A stretch of 64,000 nt of DNA from an uncultured Christensenella sp. (GTDB taxonomy: Bacteria > Bacillota > Clostridia > Christensenellales > Borkfalkiaceae): assembly GCA_910585705.1 (NCBI GenBank), contig CAJUER010000002.1, positions 1 to 64,000 on the forward strand, in the 5' to 3' direction. This document shows, piece by piece, positions 50,721-59,951 of the stretch. A program made the position numbers and the translations under genes. Every line of letters begins with the position of its first letter. Position 1 is the first letter of the stretch. The notes beneath the pieces were generated by a model. It worked only from the letters and a program-made list of their open reading frames with translations, was not told the origin of the DNA and ran no database searches.

Positions 50721-52727
50721 TTAATTTAAAATCACGTTTTTCAGGCTCTCGTATTTTTGAGCGGCGATTTGAGAAAGCGTCTTTGTGTCGAACTCGCCCG
50801 AAAACGCCTCGTCCGTAATGGCTTTCGCCGTAAAAATTACGCTGACCGAGAATTTCAGATTTTTTATTTCCGATAGTATTCTGCCGCTCTGGCGCGTTCC
50901 CATAAAGTCGCCGCCGCCGCGCAGTTTCAAATCCGCTTCGGCAATTTCGAAGCCGTCTGCACTGTTCTTTATGACCGAAAGCCTTGCCGCCGCCTCCTCC
51001 GTGTCCGCGCCCGGCAGAAGGAAGCAATAGCTCTTTTTACTGCCCCTTCCCACTCGCCCCCTGAGCTGATGAAGCTGTGAAAGCCCGAAGCGTTCGGCAT
51101 TGTATATTATCATAATGGTTGCGTCGGGCACGTCCACGCCAACTTCGATTACCGTCGTGGAAACGAGGCAGTCAAACTTTTTGGCTTTGAACGCGGACAT
51201 AATTTCGTTCTTCTCTTTGTCCTTCATTTTGCCGTGCAGAAGCGCAACACGGACGTGTGGCATTTTTTCGCGCAGTTCCTCGTAAAGCTCCGTCACGGAA
51301 GCGACCGCACCCTCGTCGTCGCCCTCGATTTTGGGACAGACGAAATAGGTCTGATTGCCGAGCTTCGCCTGCTCCGCAACGTACGCATACATATCGGCGT
51401 ACTTTTTGGGAAGCACGATTGAGGTGGTTATTTCCTGTCTGGTTTTGGGCTTGTCCTTTATGGTGGTTACGTCGAGATCGCCGTAGAATATCAACGACAA
51501 TGTGCGGGGAATGGGCGTAGCCGACATAATGAGAACGTCGCACCCCTCGCCCTTTTCCGTGAGCGAGGAACGCTGCGCAACGCCGAAACGGTGCTGTTCG
51601 TCGCACACCACGAAAGCAAGTTTTTTGAATGAAACGTCGCCCTGAATTACGGCGTGCGTTCCGCAGACTATGCTTATTTCACCCGCAGAAAGCGCGCGCT
51701 TGATTTGCCTTTTTTCCGCAGTCGGGGTTGACCCCGTAAGCGCGGCGACGGAGTAGTCGGGAAAATATTTTTGTATTAAAGCGGCGTTCTGACGTGCAAG
51801 CACCTCAGTGGGCGCAATCATAGCCGCCTGCCAGCCCGACTTTACCGCCATAAAAATGCCTGCAAGCGCTACGGCGGTTTTTCCGCTTCCCACGTCGCCC
51901 TGCAAAAGCCTGTTCATTGCGTGCGGCGAGCGTATGTTTTCGAATATATCGTTTACCGCCGCGTTCTGTCCGTCAGTGAACGAAAACGGAAAGCGCGAAA
52001 TAAACTCGTCCACTTCGGAACGGGTTACCGAATAGTGATTGAGGCGGGCGTCGTCTCTGCCGCCCTTAATTACCTTGAACGCCGAAATGAGAATAAAATA
52101 TTCTTCCAGCGCGACCCTTGCCGAGCCTTTTATTATATCGTCCCTGTTCTGCGGGTCGTGAACCTTCCTGTACGCTTCTTTCAACGGCATTAGCGAATAT
52201 TTGCGCTGTAACGACTGCGGAATAACGCTTGCGACTGAAATTTTTGCAAGCGCCTGCCTTATCGCATATCGCACCACGCCCTGAGTAAGCCCTCCCGAAA
52301 GCGAGTAAACGGGAATAAGCCCTTTGAGGTTGGCGTTCCTTTCGGCGCGCTCGAACGAGGGGTTGTTCATACTGCAACCCATACCGTACTTGTTCTGCAC
52401 CCTGCCGTAAAAAAGATATTCTCCCGCGCTCAGCTTCTGCGCGACGTAAAGCTGGTTGAACCAAATCGCCGTAAACGCGTAACCGCCCTGACGGCAAAAC
52501 GCTTTAACGTAAGGGCGGCGCGCATAGCGGTTGACTTCCACGTTGAGCACTTCGGCTTTGGTTAAAATCAAATCGTTATGATATGCGTCGCGGAGGAGCG
52601 AAACGCGCGTCAAATCAAGGTAGTCGCGCGGAAAATGGCGGCACAGCTCTTCCGCAGTATAAATATTGAGTTTATTGAAATCCTTTTCACGCTTTTCGGA
52701 AACGAATTTTAACGAAGTCAATTTCAT
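50721..52727 (-). CDS. recG: ATP-dependent DNA helicase RecG
   Basis: 668 aa. Remodels stalled forks and recombination intermediates. Wedge domain at the N-terminus; motor with Walker A LQGDVGSGKTAVA, DEQH box CDEQHRFG, MSATPIPRTL, and C-terminal LHQLRGRVGRG and GGGDFMGTRQSG. Full length. Group with asp23 and fakA is common in Firmicutes. Confidence 0.97.
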   Translation of the reverse strand: MKLTSLKFVSEKREKDFNKLNIYTAEELCRHFPRDYLDLTRVSLLRDAYHNDLILTKAEVLNVEVNRYARRPYVKAFCRQGGYAFTAIWFNQLYVAQKLSAGEYLFYGRVQNKYGMGCSMNNPSFERAERNANLKGLIPVYSLSGGLTQGVVRYAIRQALAKISVASVIPQSLQRKYSLMPLKEAYRKVHDPQNRDDIIKGSARVALEEYFILISAFKVIKGGRDDARLNHYSVTRSEVDEFISRFPFSFTDGQNAAVNDIFENIRSPHAMNRLLQGDVGSGKTAVALAGIFMAVKSGWQAAMIAPTEVLARQNAALIQKYFPDYSVAALTGSTPTAEKRQIKRALSAGEISIVCGTHAVIQGDVSFKKLAFVVCDEQHRFGVAQRSSLTEKGEGCDVLIMSATPIPRTLSLIFYGDLDVTTIKDKPKTRQEITTSIVLPKKYADMYAYVAEQAKLGNQTYFVCPKIEGDDEGAVASVTELYEELREKMPHVRVALLHGKMKDKEKNEIMSAFKAKKFDCLVSTTVIEVGVDVPDATIMIIYNAERFGLSQLHQLRGRVGRGSKKSYCFLLPGADTEEAAARLSVIKNSADGFEIAEADLKLRGGGDFMGTRQSGRILSEIKNLKFSVSVIFTAKAITDEAFSGEFDTKTLSQIAAQKYESLKNVILN

Positions 52728-52822
52728 CTTGTTTTCCGCTTCCGCCGAAAACGGCGGAAATAAAGGGAGGTTCGCCGCCTCCCTTCCGTTTTATTTTATT
52801 TGCGTTCGCGGTACTTCCGCCG

Positions 52823-54478
52823 TTATTCCAAAGATACCATATAGTAATATACGGGCTGACCGCCGAAATGGCAGTCCGCTTCGCAGTCGGGGAAGGCTTC
52901 GCCTATCTTTTCCACAAGCGCGGCGGCTTGCTCCTCCGTTACGCCTTCGCCGTAGTAAAGCGTTATCATTTCGTGCTCGTCGTTTTTAAGCGCCTTTATA
53001 AGTTTGAGCGTGGTTTCCTCCACGTTATCGCCTTTGGCAAGTATGCGCTTGTTGTCAAGTCCGATTATGTCGCCCTCTTTGAGCTTGAAGCCGTTCATCG
53101 TGGTGTTGCGCACCGCGTAAGTCACCTGACCCGACGCAACGTTGTCTATCGCGTGAATCATATTCGTCTTGTTTTCCGAAACGGATTCTTCGGGATTGAA
53201 CGAAAGCGCGGCGGCAAAGCCCTGCGGAACGTTTTTGGTGGGTATAACGTGAATGGTGCGGTTGTTCACGAGCGCCTTAGCCTGTTCCGCCGCAAGAATT
53301 ACATTCGAGTTGTTGGGGAACACGAATACGTTGGAGGCGTTTATCTTCTGAACGGCGTCCGCAATGTCCTGCGCGGAGGGGTTCATGGTCTGTCCGCCCT
53401 CTATAACTCTGTCGCACATAAGGTCCTTGAAAATTTCTTCGAGTCCCTTGCCCGCGCAGATTGCAAGCATTCCCATTTCCTTCTTTTCTGCTTCGAGCTT
53501 GGCTTTGAGCGCACGGTTTTCTTCGAGCATGTTTTCGATTTTAAGTCTGTCCAGCTCGCCCAGTTCGAGCGCGTAGGAAAGCGCGATGCCAGGCGTATTC
53601 GTGTGAACGTGGACCTTGACAAGTTCCAAATCGCCGATACAAATGACCGAGTCGCCTATACTCATAAGCTTTTCTTTAAGCTTATCAATATCCGCAAGCG
53701 TAGTCATCTGCTTTAAGTGTATTATGAAAAATTCCGTACAGTAAGCAAATTCTATATCGCCCAGATCGAGATTGATAATATCCGAGTTGTCGCCGAAAGC
53801 CGCCTCGTCGCTCTTGCCCGAATCGCTCGCTTCGGTGGGTATGGAATCGGCGTCGATCTCCTCGCCGGTGATTGCCGCAAGGAAGCCGCGCATTATAGTC
53901 ATAAGTCCGACTCCGCCCGAGTCTACCACTCCCGCCTTTTTAAGCACGGGAAGAAGTTCGGGAGTCTGAGCGAGAGCTTCGTCGCCGACAGCGATAAGTG
54001 CGTTGAAAAAATCGACGAAATCCTTATTTTTGCTTGCAAGCTTGGAAGCCGACTCGCTCATAAGTCTTACTACGGTGAGAATCGTTCCTTCCTTCGGTAT
54101 GGACACTGCGGAGTAAGCCACCTTTGTGCCCGCTTCCATAGCTTTGGCGAACGTCTTGGTATCGAAGCTGTCCTTCGTGTCCTTTAAAACGGAGCATATA
54201 CCCCTGAAAATCTGTGAAGATATAACGCCCGAGTTTCCCCTTGCGCCTTTAAGCGCGCCCTTTGCAACGGCGTCGCATATTTCCTGAAAACGGTTTGACG
54301 AGCAGGCGTTCATCTCCTTTATCGCCGACTGCATGGTAAGCGACATATTCGTACCCGTGTCTCCGTCGGGTACGGGGAAGACGTTAAGCGAATCGACTTT
54401 CGCCCTGTTTATTTCAAGCATTCTGGCACCGCTTGCAACCATTTTGCGGAATTCGGTGCTGTTAATCGTTTTTTGCAT
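52823..54478 (-). CDS. FakA/YloV-like DAK2 kinase
   Basis: 551 aa. N-terminal DhaL-type domain with metal-binding PVPDGDTGTNMSLT and GARGNSGVISSQI; middle domain and a C-terminal DegV-like region (FVFPNNSNVILAAEQA). FakA phosphorylates fatty acids with FakB partners for phospholipid synthesis. Expected operon place downstream of asp23. Confidence 0.9.
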   Translation of the reverse strand: MQKTINSTEFRKMVASGARMLEINRAKVDSLNVFPVPDGDTGTNMSLTMQSAIKEMNACSSNRFQEICDAVAKGALKGARGNSGVISSQIFRGICSVLKDTKDSFDTKTFAKAMEAGTKVAYSAVSIPKEGTILTVVRLMSESASKLASKNKDFVDFFNALIAVGDEALAQTPELLPVLKKAGVVDSGGVGLMTIMRGFLAAITGEEIDADSIPTEASDSGKSDEAAFGDNSDIINLDLGDIEFAYCTEFFIIHLKQMTTLADIDKLKEKLMSIGDSVICIGDLELVKVHVHTNTPGIALSYALELGELDRLKIENMLEENRALKAKLEAEKKEMGMLAICAGKGLEEIFKDLMCDRVIEGGQTMNPSAQDIADAVQKINASNVFVFPNNSNVILAAEQAKALVNNRTIHVIPTKNVPQGFAAALSFNPEESVSENKTNMIHAIDNVASGQVTYAVRNTTMNGFKLKEGDIIGLDNKRILAKGDNVEETTLKLIKALKNDEHEMITLYYGEGVTEEQAAALVEKIGEAFPDCEADCHFGGQPVYYYMVSLE

Positions 54479-54626
54479 ATTACTCCTAAAATCCGTAAGT
54501 ATCTTTTGTGGGATTACGCCGTAAGGCGCAAAGCGCTTTTACGCGCCCTCTGTGTTATATTTTATTATACAAGACAGACGTTTAAGAAACGAATTTTAGC
54601 CGCGCTTACATAAAAAGCACGGCTAA

Positions 54627-54977
54627 TTAAAGTTTTACGCCTATAATATTTACGTTGACCGTATCAACGATCATTCCCGTAAATTTTTCAACCTTGTATT
54701 TTACGCCCTCTTTCAAGGACTCCGCAACGGCGTTGATGGACACGCCGTACTTTATTATGACGTAAACGTCGATGAAAATTCTGTCGCCCGAAGTCACGAC
54801 CTTTATGCCGCGTCCGCCGGGTTGTTTTTTCAACAGCTCGGAAAGAGAATCGGTGAAACGGCGCGAAACCGTTTCAACTATGCCGTAACATTCGAGAGCA
54901 GCATTTTTAGCCACCTTTGCGATGGCCGCGTCGGATATTGAAATTTTACCGTATACGTTGCTTGTATTTACTGACAT
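54627..54977 (-). CDS. Asp23/Gls24 family protein
   Basis: 116 aa. ISDAAIAKVAKNAALECYGI, then RIFIDVYVIIKYGVSINAV and a final VNVNIIGVKL are the family pattern. Asp23 proteins coat the membrane inner face in staphylococci and respond to alkaline stress. Divergent from rpmB and upstream of fakA-like, as usual. Confidence 0.92.
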   Translation of the reverse strand: MSVNTSNVYGKISISDAAIAKVAKNAALECYGIVETVSRRFTDSLSELLKKQPGGRGIKVVTSGDRIFIDVYVIIKYGVSINAVAESLKEGVKYKVEKFTGMIVDTVNVNIIGVKL

Positions 54978-55118
54978 AACTCTACCGTCCGATTAGTATT
55001 GTATACCATTTTAAGGCTTTTTGCAAGAATATTTGATAAATTTTTGTCCGCTAATAAGGCTTTCTTAAAAATTATTTTGTAAATAATAAAAAAAATTAAT
55101 CTTTTACGGCGAAATTGA

Positions 55119-55147
55119 TTGATTTTTTACCGGGTGCGTGTTATATT
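55119..55147 (+). promoter_or_regulatory. Probable rpmB promoter
   Basis: TTGATT (55119-55124), 17 bases, TATATT (55142-55147), about 60 bases before the rpmB start. Confidence 0.55.
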
Positions 55148-55208
55148 ATTTACAGTCGTTTTTCAAACGGCTTTATTATTCGTAAAAATCCCTGCGGAGG
55201 TGTGATAT

Positions 55209-55391
55209 ATGTCGAGAGTATGCAGCGTTTGCGGAAAAGGACAGACGACGGGCAACAACGTAAGCCATTCCAAAAGAAGAACGAGAAGAACGTTTAAAGC
55301 AAACGTTCAGAAAGTTTCGTACGTTAAGGACGGTAAAACCGTTACGGATTACGTTTGCACGAGATGCCTTAAATCCGTTGAAAGAGCGTAA
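55209..55391 (+). CDS. rpmB: 50S ribosomal protein L28
   Basis: 60 aa. Zinc-binding form with CSVCGKG near the N-terminus and CTRCLKS near the C-terminus; [20 protein letters not shown] is the rRNA-binding core. GGAGGTG upstream. Divergent from asp23. Confidence 0.97.
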   Translation: MSRVCSVCGKGQTTGNNVSHSKRRTRRTFKANVQKVSYVKDGKTVTDYVCTRCLKSVERA

Positions 55392-55411
55392 AATTTAAAA
55401 ATTTGCAACGA

Positions 55412-55445
55412 AAAAGTGTGCGTGTTTTACCGCACACTTTTTTAT
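55412..55445. terminator. rpmB terminator (bidirectional)
   Basis: AAGTGTGCG and CGCACACTT with a TGTTTTAC-type loop, followed by TTTTT; the minus strand has AAAAA on the other side. Shared with the converging lipoprotein gene. Confidence 0.85.
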
Positions 55446-55472
55446 TTTACTTATTATATTAACCGCTTACCC

Positions 55473-56507
55473 TTACTGCGCGTAATGAATCGTTGCGCGG
55501 GTCAAAGCCGAATTGTCGTAAGTCGCCATCTGTACGGTTACGCTGTCCATAACCTTTTCGATAGCTTCCCACTGAGCTTTGCCTCCGTCAAAGTAAACGT
55601 CTTCCAAAGCTTTGTCGTTATGGAAAGCGTGTCCGCATTCCAGCTTTCCGTCGATAAAATACGCGCCCTCGATCTTTTTAAGACTTGGCGTAAGGCGCAC
55701 TTCCTTTAACGCGGTACAATATCCGAACACGCCCGAGCGCAGTACCGTTATGCCGCTTCCGACCGACGCTTTCAAAAGTTTTTCGCAGGAGTGAAACGCC
55801 GCGTAGCCCAAACCGTACTCGGTTACCGTAACGGGCTTTCCGTCTCCGTCCGTTTCCGTCTTTTCAACGTCACGCACGCCGTCGGGCACGGTAACTTCCG
55901 TCAAACCCGACTTGTAAAAAGCCATATTCCCGATTTTTTCGAGCGTTTCGGGAAAGCTTACGCTTTCAAGCGCGGAGCACCCCTCGAAGGCGCAGTCGCC
56001 TATCGTTTTAAGGTTTTCGGAAAAATCCAATTCGGCAAGCCTCTGGCAGTTCACAAATGCCAACGCGTCGATATTCGTTACGGTCTCGGGAACGTTTATT
56101 TGCGTCAAAGCCGTGCAGTAACCGAACGCGCCGCGAGGGATCACGCCGAGCGTACTGCCTTCCGCGAAGCTCACTTCCTTTAATGAATAATTGTAAGCAA
56201 ACGCGGCTAAGCCTATGACCTCGACCGTTTTGGGGATTATAAGTTTTGTTATGCCGGTATTCGCAAGACCTTCCTGCGCAATTTCTTTAACGGGTGCGCG
56301 GTCGTCGCCCTCGCCGTAGTATTCGGGAATTTCAAACGTGCCTTTGAGCTTATTGGAAAAGCCCGAAACCCTTAAAGTGTAATACTTTTCGCCGTCCTCG
56401 CCCGCGTTCAGCGTATAGTCCGTGCTGTACTTGCAGCCGGAAATAAAAGGTATGCACGCCGCCGTTACAGCAAGCGACAAAATAAGTGCCGTAAGTTTTG
56501 CTTTCAT
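55473..56507 (-). CDS. BspA-type leucine-rich-repeat lipoprotein
   Basis: 344 aa from ATG 56507. Signal peptide with lipobox (TAACIPFISGCKYS, lipidated Cys near residue 25). Then LRR_5 repeats: ITKLIIPKTVEVIGLAAFAY, LTQINVPETVTNIDALAF, LESVSFPETLEKIGNMAF. These surface proteins bind host or microbial partners in gut bacteria. Terminator follows on both sides. Confidence 0.85.
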   Translation of the reverse strand: MKAKLTALILSLAVTAACIPFISGCKYSTDYTLNAGEDGEKYYTLRVSGFSNKLKGTFEIPEYYGEGDDRAPVKEIAQEGLANTGITKLIIPKTVEVIGLAAFAYNYSLKEVSFAEGSTLGVIPRGAFGYCTALTQINVPETVTNIDALAFVNCQRLAELDFSENLKTIGDCAFEGCSALESVSFPETLEKIGNMAFYKSGLTEVTVPDGVRDVEKTETDGDGKPVTVTEYGLGYAAFHSCEKLLKASVGSGITVLRSGVFGYCTALKEVRLTPSLKKIEGAYFIDGKLECGHAFHNDKALEDVYFDGGKAQWEAIEKVMDSVTVQMATYDNSALTRATIHYAQ

Positions 56508-56580
56508 AAGCACATTGTATCACAGACGAAAAAAAATGGCAAGTGAAAAATTTTTCACCTGCCGTTCTTTAATTTTGCAG

Positions 56581-57522
56581 TTATCCGCAGACGTCCTTAA
56601 AAACGCGTGCGAAATTTTTATAGGCGAGCTTTTCCGCAACCGCACCGCCCACGCCGTGAGAAGACAGAAAATCGAAAAGTTCCGGCATTGCCGTGCAGTC
56701 CTTTAAATCGGGATTTTCGGGTATGCCGTCAAAGTCGCTTCCGAGCGCGATTACGTCCTCTCCGCCGACGTTTATAATATGGCGTATATGTTTTAACAGC
56801 ATTTTTCTTCCGCCGTCGCCGCCGAGAAAATCAACGCAGAAATTTACTCCGACCACTCCGCCGCAGTCGGAAATTTTACGAATAAGTCCGTCCGTCAGGT
56901 TGCGGCAAACCCCGCAAACGCCTGCCGCGTTCGAGTGGCTGGCAACTACGGGAACGGTACGCCCCTTTAAAATTTCTTCCGCTCCGCCGTCGGAAAGGTG
57001 GGAAATATCCACAATTATTTTAAGAAAGTCCAGCTTTTCGACCGCTTCCGCACCGAGTTTTTTCAGCCCTCTGTTTTCCCTTTCCGCAAACAGAGGAACG
57101 CCGTCCTCAAATTTAAGGTTGGGATATGCAAGCTCGTTTTCATAGTTCCAGACAAGCGAAGCCATTCTCACTCCCCCGTCTCTCAGCTTATCGAGGCGGG
57201 ATATGTCCTTGCCGATAAAAGCGAGGTTTTCCACAGTAAGGATAGCGCCCGTATTTTCGCCGCGAATACAGCTTTCCAAATCGGAATAACCGAGCACGGG
57301 TTTTACAAGTCCGTCGTTTATCTGCGTTTGCCCGCAGTAGAAAGCCATATAGTCCCCGAACTTTTCCGCCGCGCCGCCTTCCGTAAACACGGCAAAGCAC
57401 TGTGCGGCACAGCGTGATTTTTTGAGCTTTGTGAAATCCGTTTGCAAGCCGCAGTCTTTAAGCCGCAAGCCCTTGTCCCTGCAAACCGTAAGCGTATCGC
57501 AATGTAAATCTATGTACTTCAT
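56581..57522 (-). CDS. Membrane-dipeptidase-like protein (M19)
   Basis: 313 aa from ATG 57522. Renal dipeptidase family: metal motif YIDLHCDTL, ILTVENLAFIGKD, VDISHLSDGGAEEIL, VASHSNAAGVC and LGSDFDGIPENPDL. Hydrolyses dipeptides with zinc. A TTG seven codons upstream is a weaker start. Cytoplasmic, no signal peptide. Confidence 0.88.
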   Translation of the reverse strand: MKYIDLHCDTLTVCRDKGLRLKDCGLQTDFTKLKKSRCAAQCFAVFTEGGAAEKFGDYMAFYCGQTQINDGLVKPVLGYSDLESCIRGENTGAILTVENLAFIGKDISRLDKLRDGGVRMASLVWNYENELAYPNLKFEDGVPLFAERENRGLKKLGAEAVEKLDFLKIIVDISHLSDGGAEEILKGRTVPVVASHSNAAGVCGVCRNLTDGLIRKISDCGGVVGVNFCVDFLGGDGGRKMLLKHIRHIINVGGEDVIALGSDFDGIPENPDLKDCTAMPELFDFLSSHGVGGAVAEKLAYKNFARVFKDVCG

Positions 57523-57594
57523 TTTTTTCTCATTTGCGGACAAACCGCCTTAAAATAAACCTTACGGGTTTAGGCGGCTTTACGCAGATAATGG

Positions 57595-58197
57595 TCATAC
57601 CTCACCTCTGTTTATAATGACGAGGGCGACGCCTTTCACCGAAAGAAACGCCGAGCGGCTTTCAACTATGTTTGAAATTCCGCGACATTCGCCGTAGCTT
57701 AATTTTTCGGGATAGGAATATTTCAGCCCTGTACTTTCCATTATATGCAAAGCCGCGCCGAAGGGTAACACGGAGATTGTACTGCCCGCATATTCGCCGA
57801 GCGCTATCCTGCCTTCTGCGGCAAAAATAACCGACTTCGCGGTAATCATTTTACACTTCGCGCCGTGTTTGTGTGCACTGTACAAAAGGTGAAGATTGCC
57901 GAAAAAGTGGTCGTCGCGCCCGCCGCCTCCGCCGTAAATTTCAATTTCGTCCGCACCCGACTTCAAAAGTTTTTCGAGAGCGATTTCTCCGTCCGTGAAA
58001 TTTTTTTCCGCAGGGTATATTTCCGCAGGCGGCGGACAAGGAACCTCGTCCAGACTGTCAAAGTCGCCCACGTTCATATCTATGCGCAGTCTGCCCTTCG
58101 CCCACTTATACGCCCCGTCGCAGCATACGACCAGCGCGCCGCAGTCGTCTATTTCTTCAAGGAAAGGTTCGCCGTTGAGTAAGAGTATTCCCCTCAT
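57595..58197 (-). CDS. thiN: Thiamine pyrophosphokinase
   Basis: 200 aa. CCDGAYKWAK, NVGDFDSLD, NFTDGEIALEKLL and the GGGGGRDDHFFGNLHLL loop are diagnostic. Transfers pyrophosphate from ATP to thiamine. Overlaps rpe by four bases, the usual order. Confidence 0.93.
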   Translation of the reverse strand: MRGILLLNGEPFLEEIDDCGALVVCCDGAYKWAKGRLRIDMNVGDFDSLDEVPCPPPAEIYPAEKNFTDGEIALEKLLKSGADEIEIYGGGGGRDDHFFGNLHLLYSAHKHGAKCKMITAKSVIFAAEGRIALGEYAGSTISVLPFGAALHIMESTGLKYSYPEKLSYGECRGISNIVESRSAFLSVKGVALVIINRGEV

Positions 58198-58859
58198 TTC
58201 CTCAACCCGTCGATTGCCGCCGACATATCGGGCGCGTTGAACACCGCAGAGCCTGCAACCAGAACGTTCGCGCCCGCCACACGGATTTGCGCCGCGTTGT
58301 CAAGCGTGACGCCGCCGTCGATTTCTATATCCATTTCGGGTCTGCCGATAAACTTCGCATACTCGCGCGCCTTTTCGATTTTGTCAAGCACTTCGGGTAT
58401 GAACTTCTGCCCGCCGTAGCCGGGATATACCGACATTAAAAGCACCATATCGCAGAGCGGAAACACGGGAAAAATATTTTCCACAGGCACGTCGGGATTG
58501 ACCACCGCGCCGCACTTCAAACCGTAGGATTTTATGAGTTTAAGCGTTTCCTCCAAATAGGTGTCGGAAATTTTTTTGCACGCCTTATAATGCACGGTAA
58601 TTATATCCGCGCCGGCTTCCGCAAAAAATTTTATCTGGGTTTTGGGGTGCTCAATCATAAGATGCGCGTCAAGCGGAAGCTTTGTGAGCGGACGGATATT
58701 TTTAATCATCTGCCCCCCGAACGTGATGGGATCGACGAAGCTGCCGTCCATAACGTCGCAGTGGATTAAGTCCGCGCCGCACGCCTCTAATTTTTTAACC
58801 GTTTCACCCATAACCGAAAAATCGGCTGAAAGTATGGAAGGCGCAATTTTGGTTTGCAT
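58194..58859 (-). CDS. rpe: Ribulose-phosphate 3-epimerase
   Basis: 221 aa TIM barrel. APSILSADFSVMGE, HCDVMDGSFVDPITFG, HLMIEHP, PGYGGQKFIPEVLDKI, IEIDGGVTLDNA. Interconverts ribulose-5-P and xylulose-5-P. The usual Asn before PGYGGQ is Tyr here (MSVYPGYGG), a small departure. Confidence 0.96.
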   Translation of the reverse strand: MQTKIAPSILSADFSVMGETVKKLEACGADLIHCDVMDGSFVDPITFGGQMIKNIRPLTKLPLDAHLMIEHPKTQIKFFAEAGADIITVHYKACKKISDTYLEETLKLIKSYGLKCGAVVNPDVPVENIFPVFPLCDMVLLMSVYPGYGGQKFIPEVLDKIEKAREYAKFIGRPEMDIEIDGGVTLDNAAQIRVAGANVLVAGSAVFNAPDMSAAIDGLRK

Positions 58860-58905
58860 ATTGTTCTCCTTTCTCGTAAAAAAGTTTTGTTTGTCTCTCG
58901 GCGTT

Positions 58906-59949
58906 TTAGTCTTCGCCGCGAAGAAATCCCGCGCGAAGCTGTCCGCACGCGCCGGCTATATCGTTGCCCATACTTTTCCGCAAAGTTGCGGAAAGCCCGC
59001 CATTTTCAAGATACCCGAGAAAAGTATAAGCCTGTTTTTCGGTAACCGTTTTAAGCCCCCTCTCTTCAACTTCGTTCAGGCGTATCAGGTTGACGTGACA
59101 GGGCTTGCCCTTCAAAAGCGCAATCAGTCCGTCGGCGTGTTCCCTGTCGCAGTTCTCGCCCGAAATGAGCGAATACTCGAAAATGTATCTTCTGCCCGTC
59201 TTTTCGAAGTAGTGCGCGCAAGCCTTTAAAATTTCGGCAATGGAATATTTTTTGGCTATCGGCATAGTCCGCGCGCGTCTCTCGTCCGTAGTCTGGTGAA
59301 GAGATATGGTTAAATTCACGGGCAGCCCCTCTTCGGCAAGTTCGTAAATTTTATTAACCAGTCCGCAGGTTGAAAGGGATATATTGCGCGGCGAAACGTT
59401 CAAGCCCCCTTCCGCAGATACATTGCGTAGAAATTTCACAACGTTGCAGTAGTTGTCCAGCGGTTCGCCGCTACCCATTAAGACGATGTTGGTGACCGCC
59501 CTTTTTGCGCCCGTACCTCCGCCGTGCAAGGCGTTGACGGCAAGGACTTCGGCAAGAATTTCGCCTGCCGTCAGATTTCGCACAAGTCCGCCGAGCGTGC
59601 TTGCACAGAACTTGCAACCCATACGGCAGCCGACCTGAGTGGAAACGCACTGCGTATTGCCGTAGTCGTAGCGCATAAAAACGCTTTCTATTATGTTGCC
59701 GTCGGCAAGCCGCATTAAATATTTTTCCGTGCCGTCCGCAGAGGAAAGCGTTTTGATTATTTTCAGAGGCTCGTCCTCGTACTCGTTTAAAAGCGCGGTT
59801 CTAAGCGACGGAGAAATATTTATTTCCGAAATGCTTTTGCCGCGCATAAGTCCGTCGTAAAGCTGTTTTGCGCGGAACTTTTTTTCGCCCGACGAAAGTA
59901 TTAAGTTTTCCAGCTCGGACAAATTAAGGTCCTGTAAAATTTTTTTCAT
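58906..59949 (-). CDS. rlmN: 23S rRNA / tRNA adenine-C2 methyltransferase RlmN
   Basis: 347 aa radical SAM enzyme. Cluster CRMGCKFCASTLGG, MGSGEPLDNYCNV, NISLSTCGLV, and catalytic Cys near the end in GACGQL. Methylates A2503 of 23S rRNA. Next gene rsmB lies two bases upstream. Confidence 0.96.
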   Translation of the reverse strand: MKKILQDLNLSELENLILSSGEKKFRAKQLYDGLMRGKSISEINISPSLRTALLNEYEDEPLKIIKTLSSADGTEKYLMRLADGNIIESVFMRYDYGNTQCVSTQVGCRMGCKFCASTLGGLVRNLTAGEILAEVLAVNALHGGGTGAKRAVTNIVLMGSGEPLDNYCNVVKFLRNVSAEGGLNVSPRNISLSTCGLVNKIYELAEEGLPVNLTISLHQTTDERRARTMPIAKKYSIAEILKACAHYFEKTGRRYIFEYSLISGENCDREHADGLIALLKGKPCHVNLIRLNEVEERGLKTVTEKQAYTFLGYLENGGLSATLRKSMGNDIAGACGQLRAGFLRGED

Positions 59950-59951
59950 CG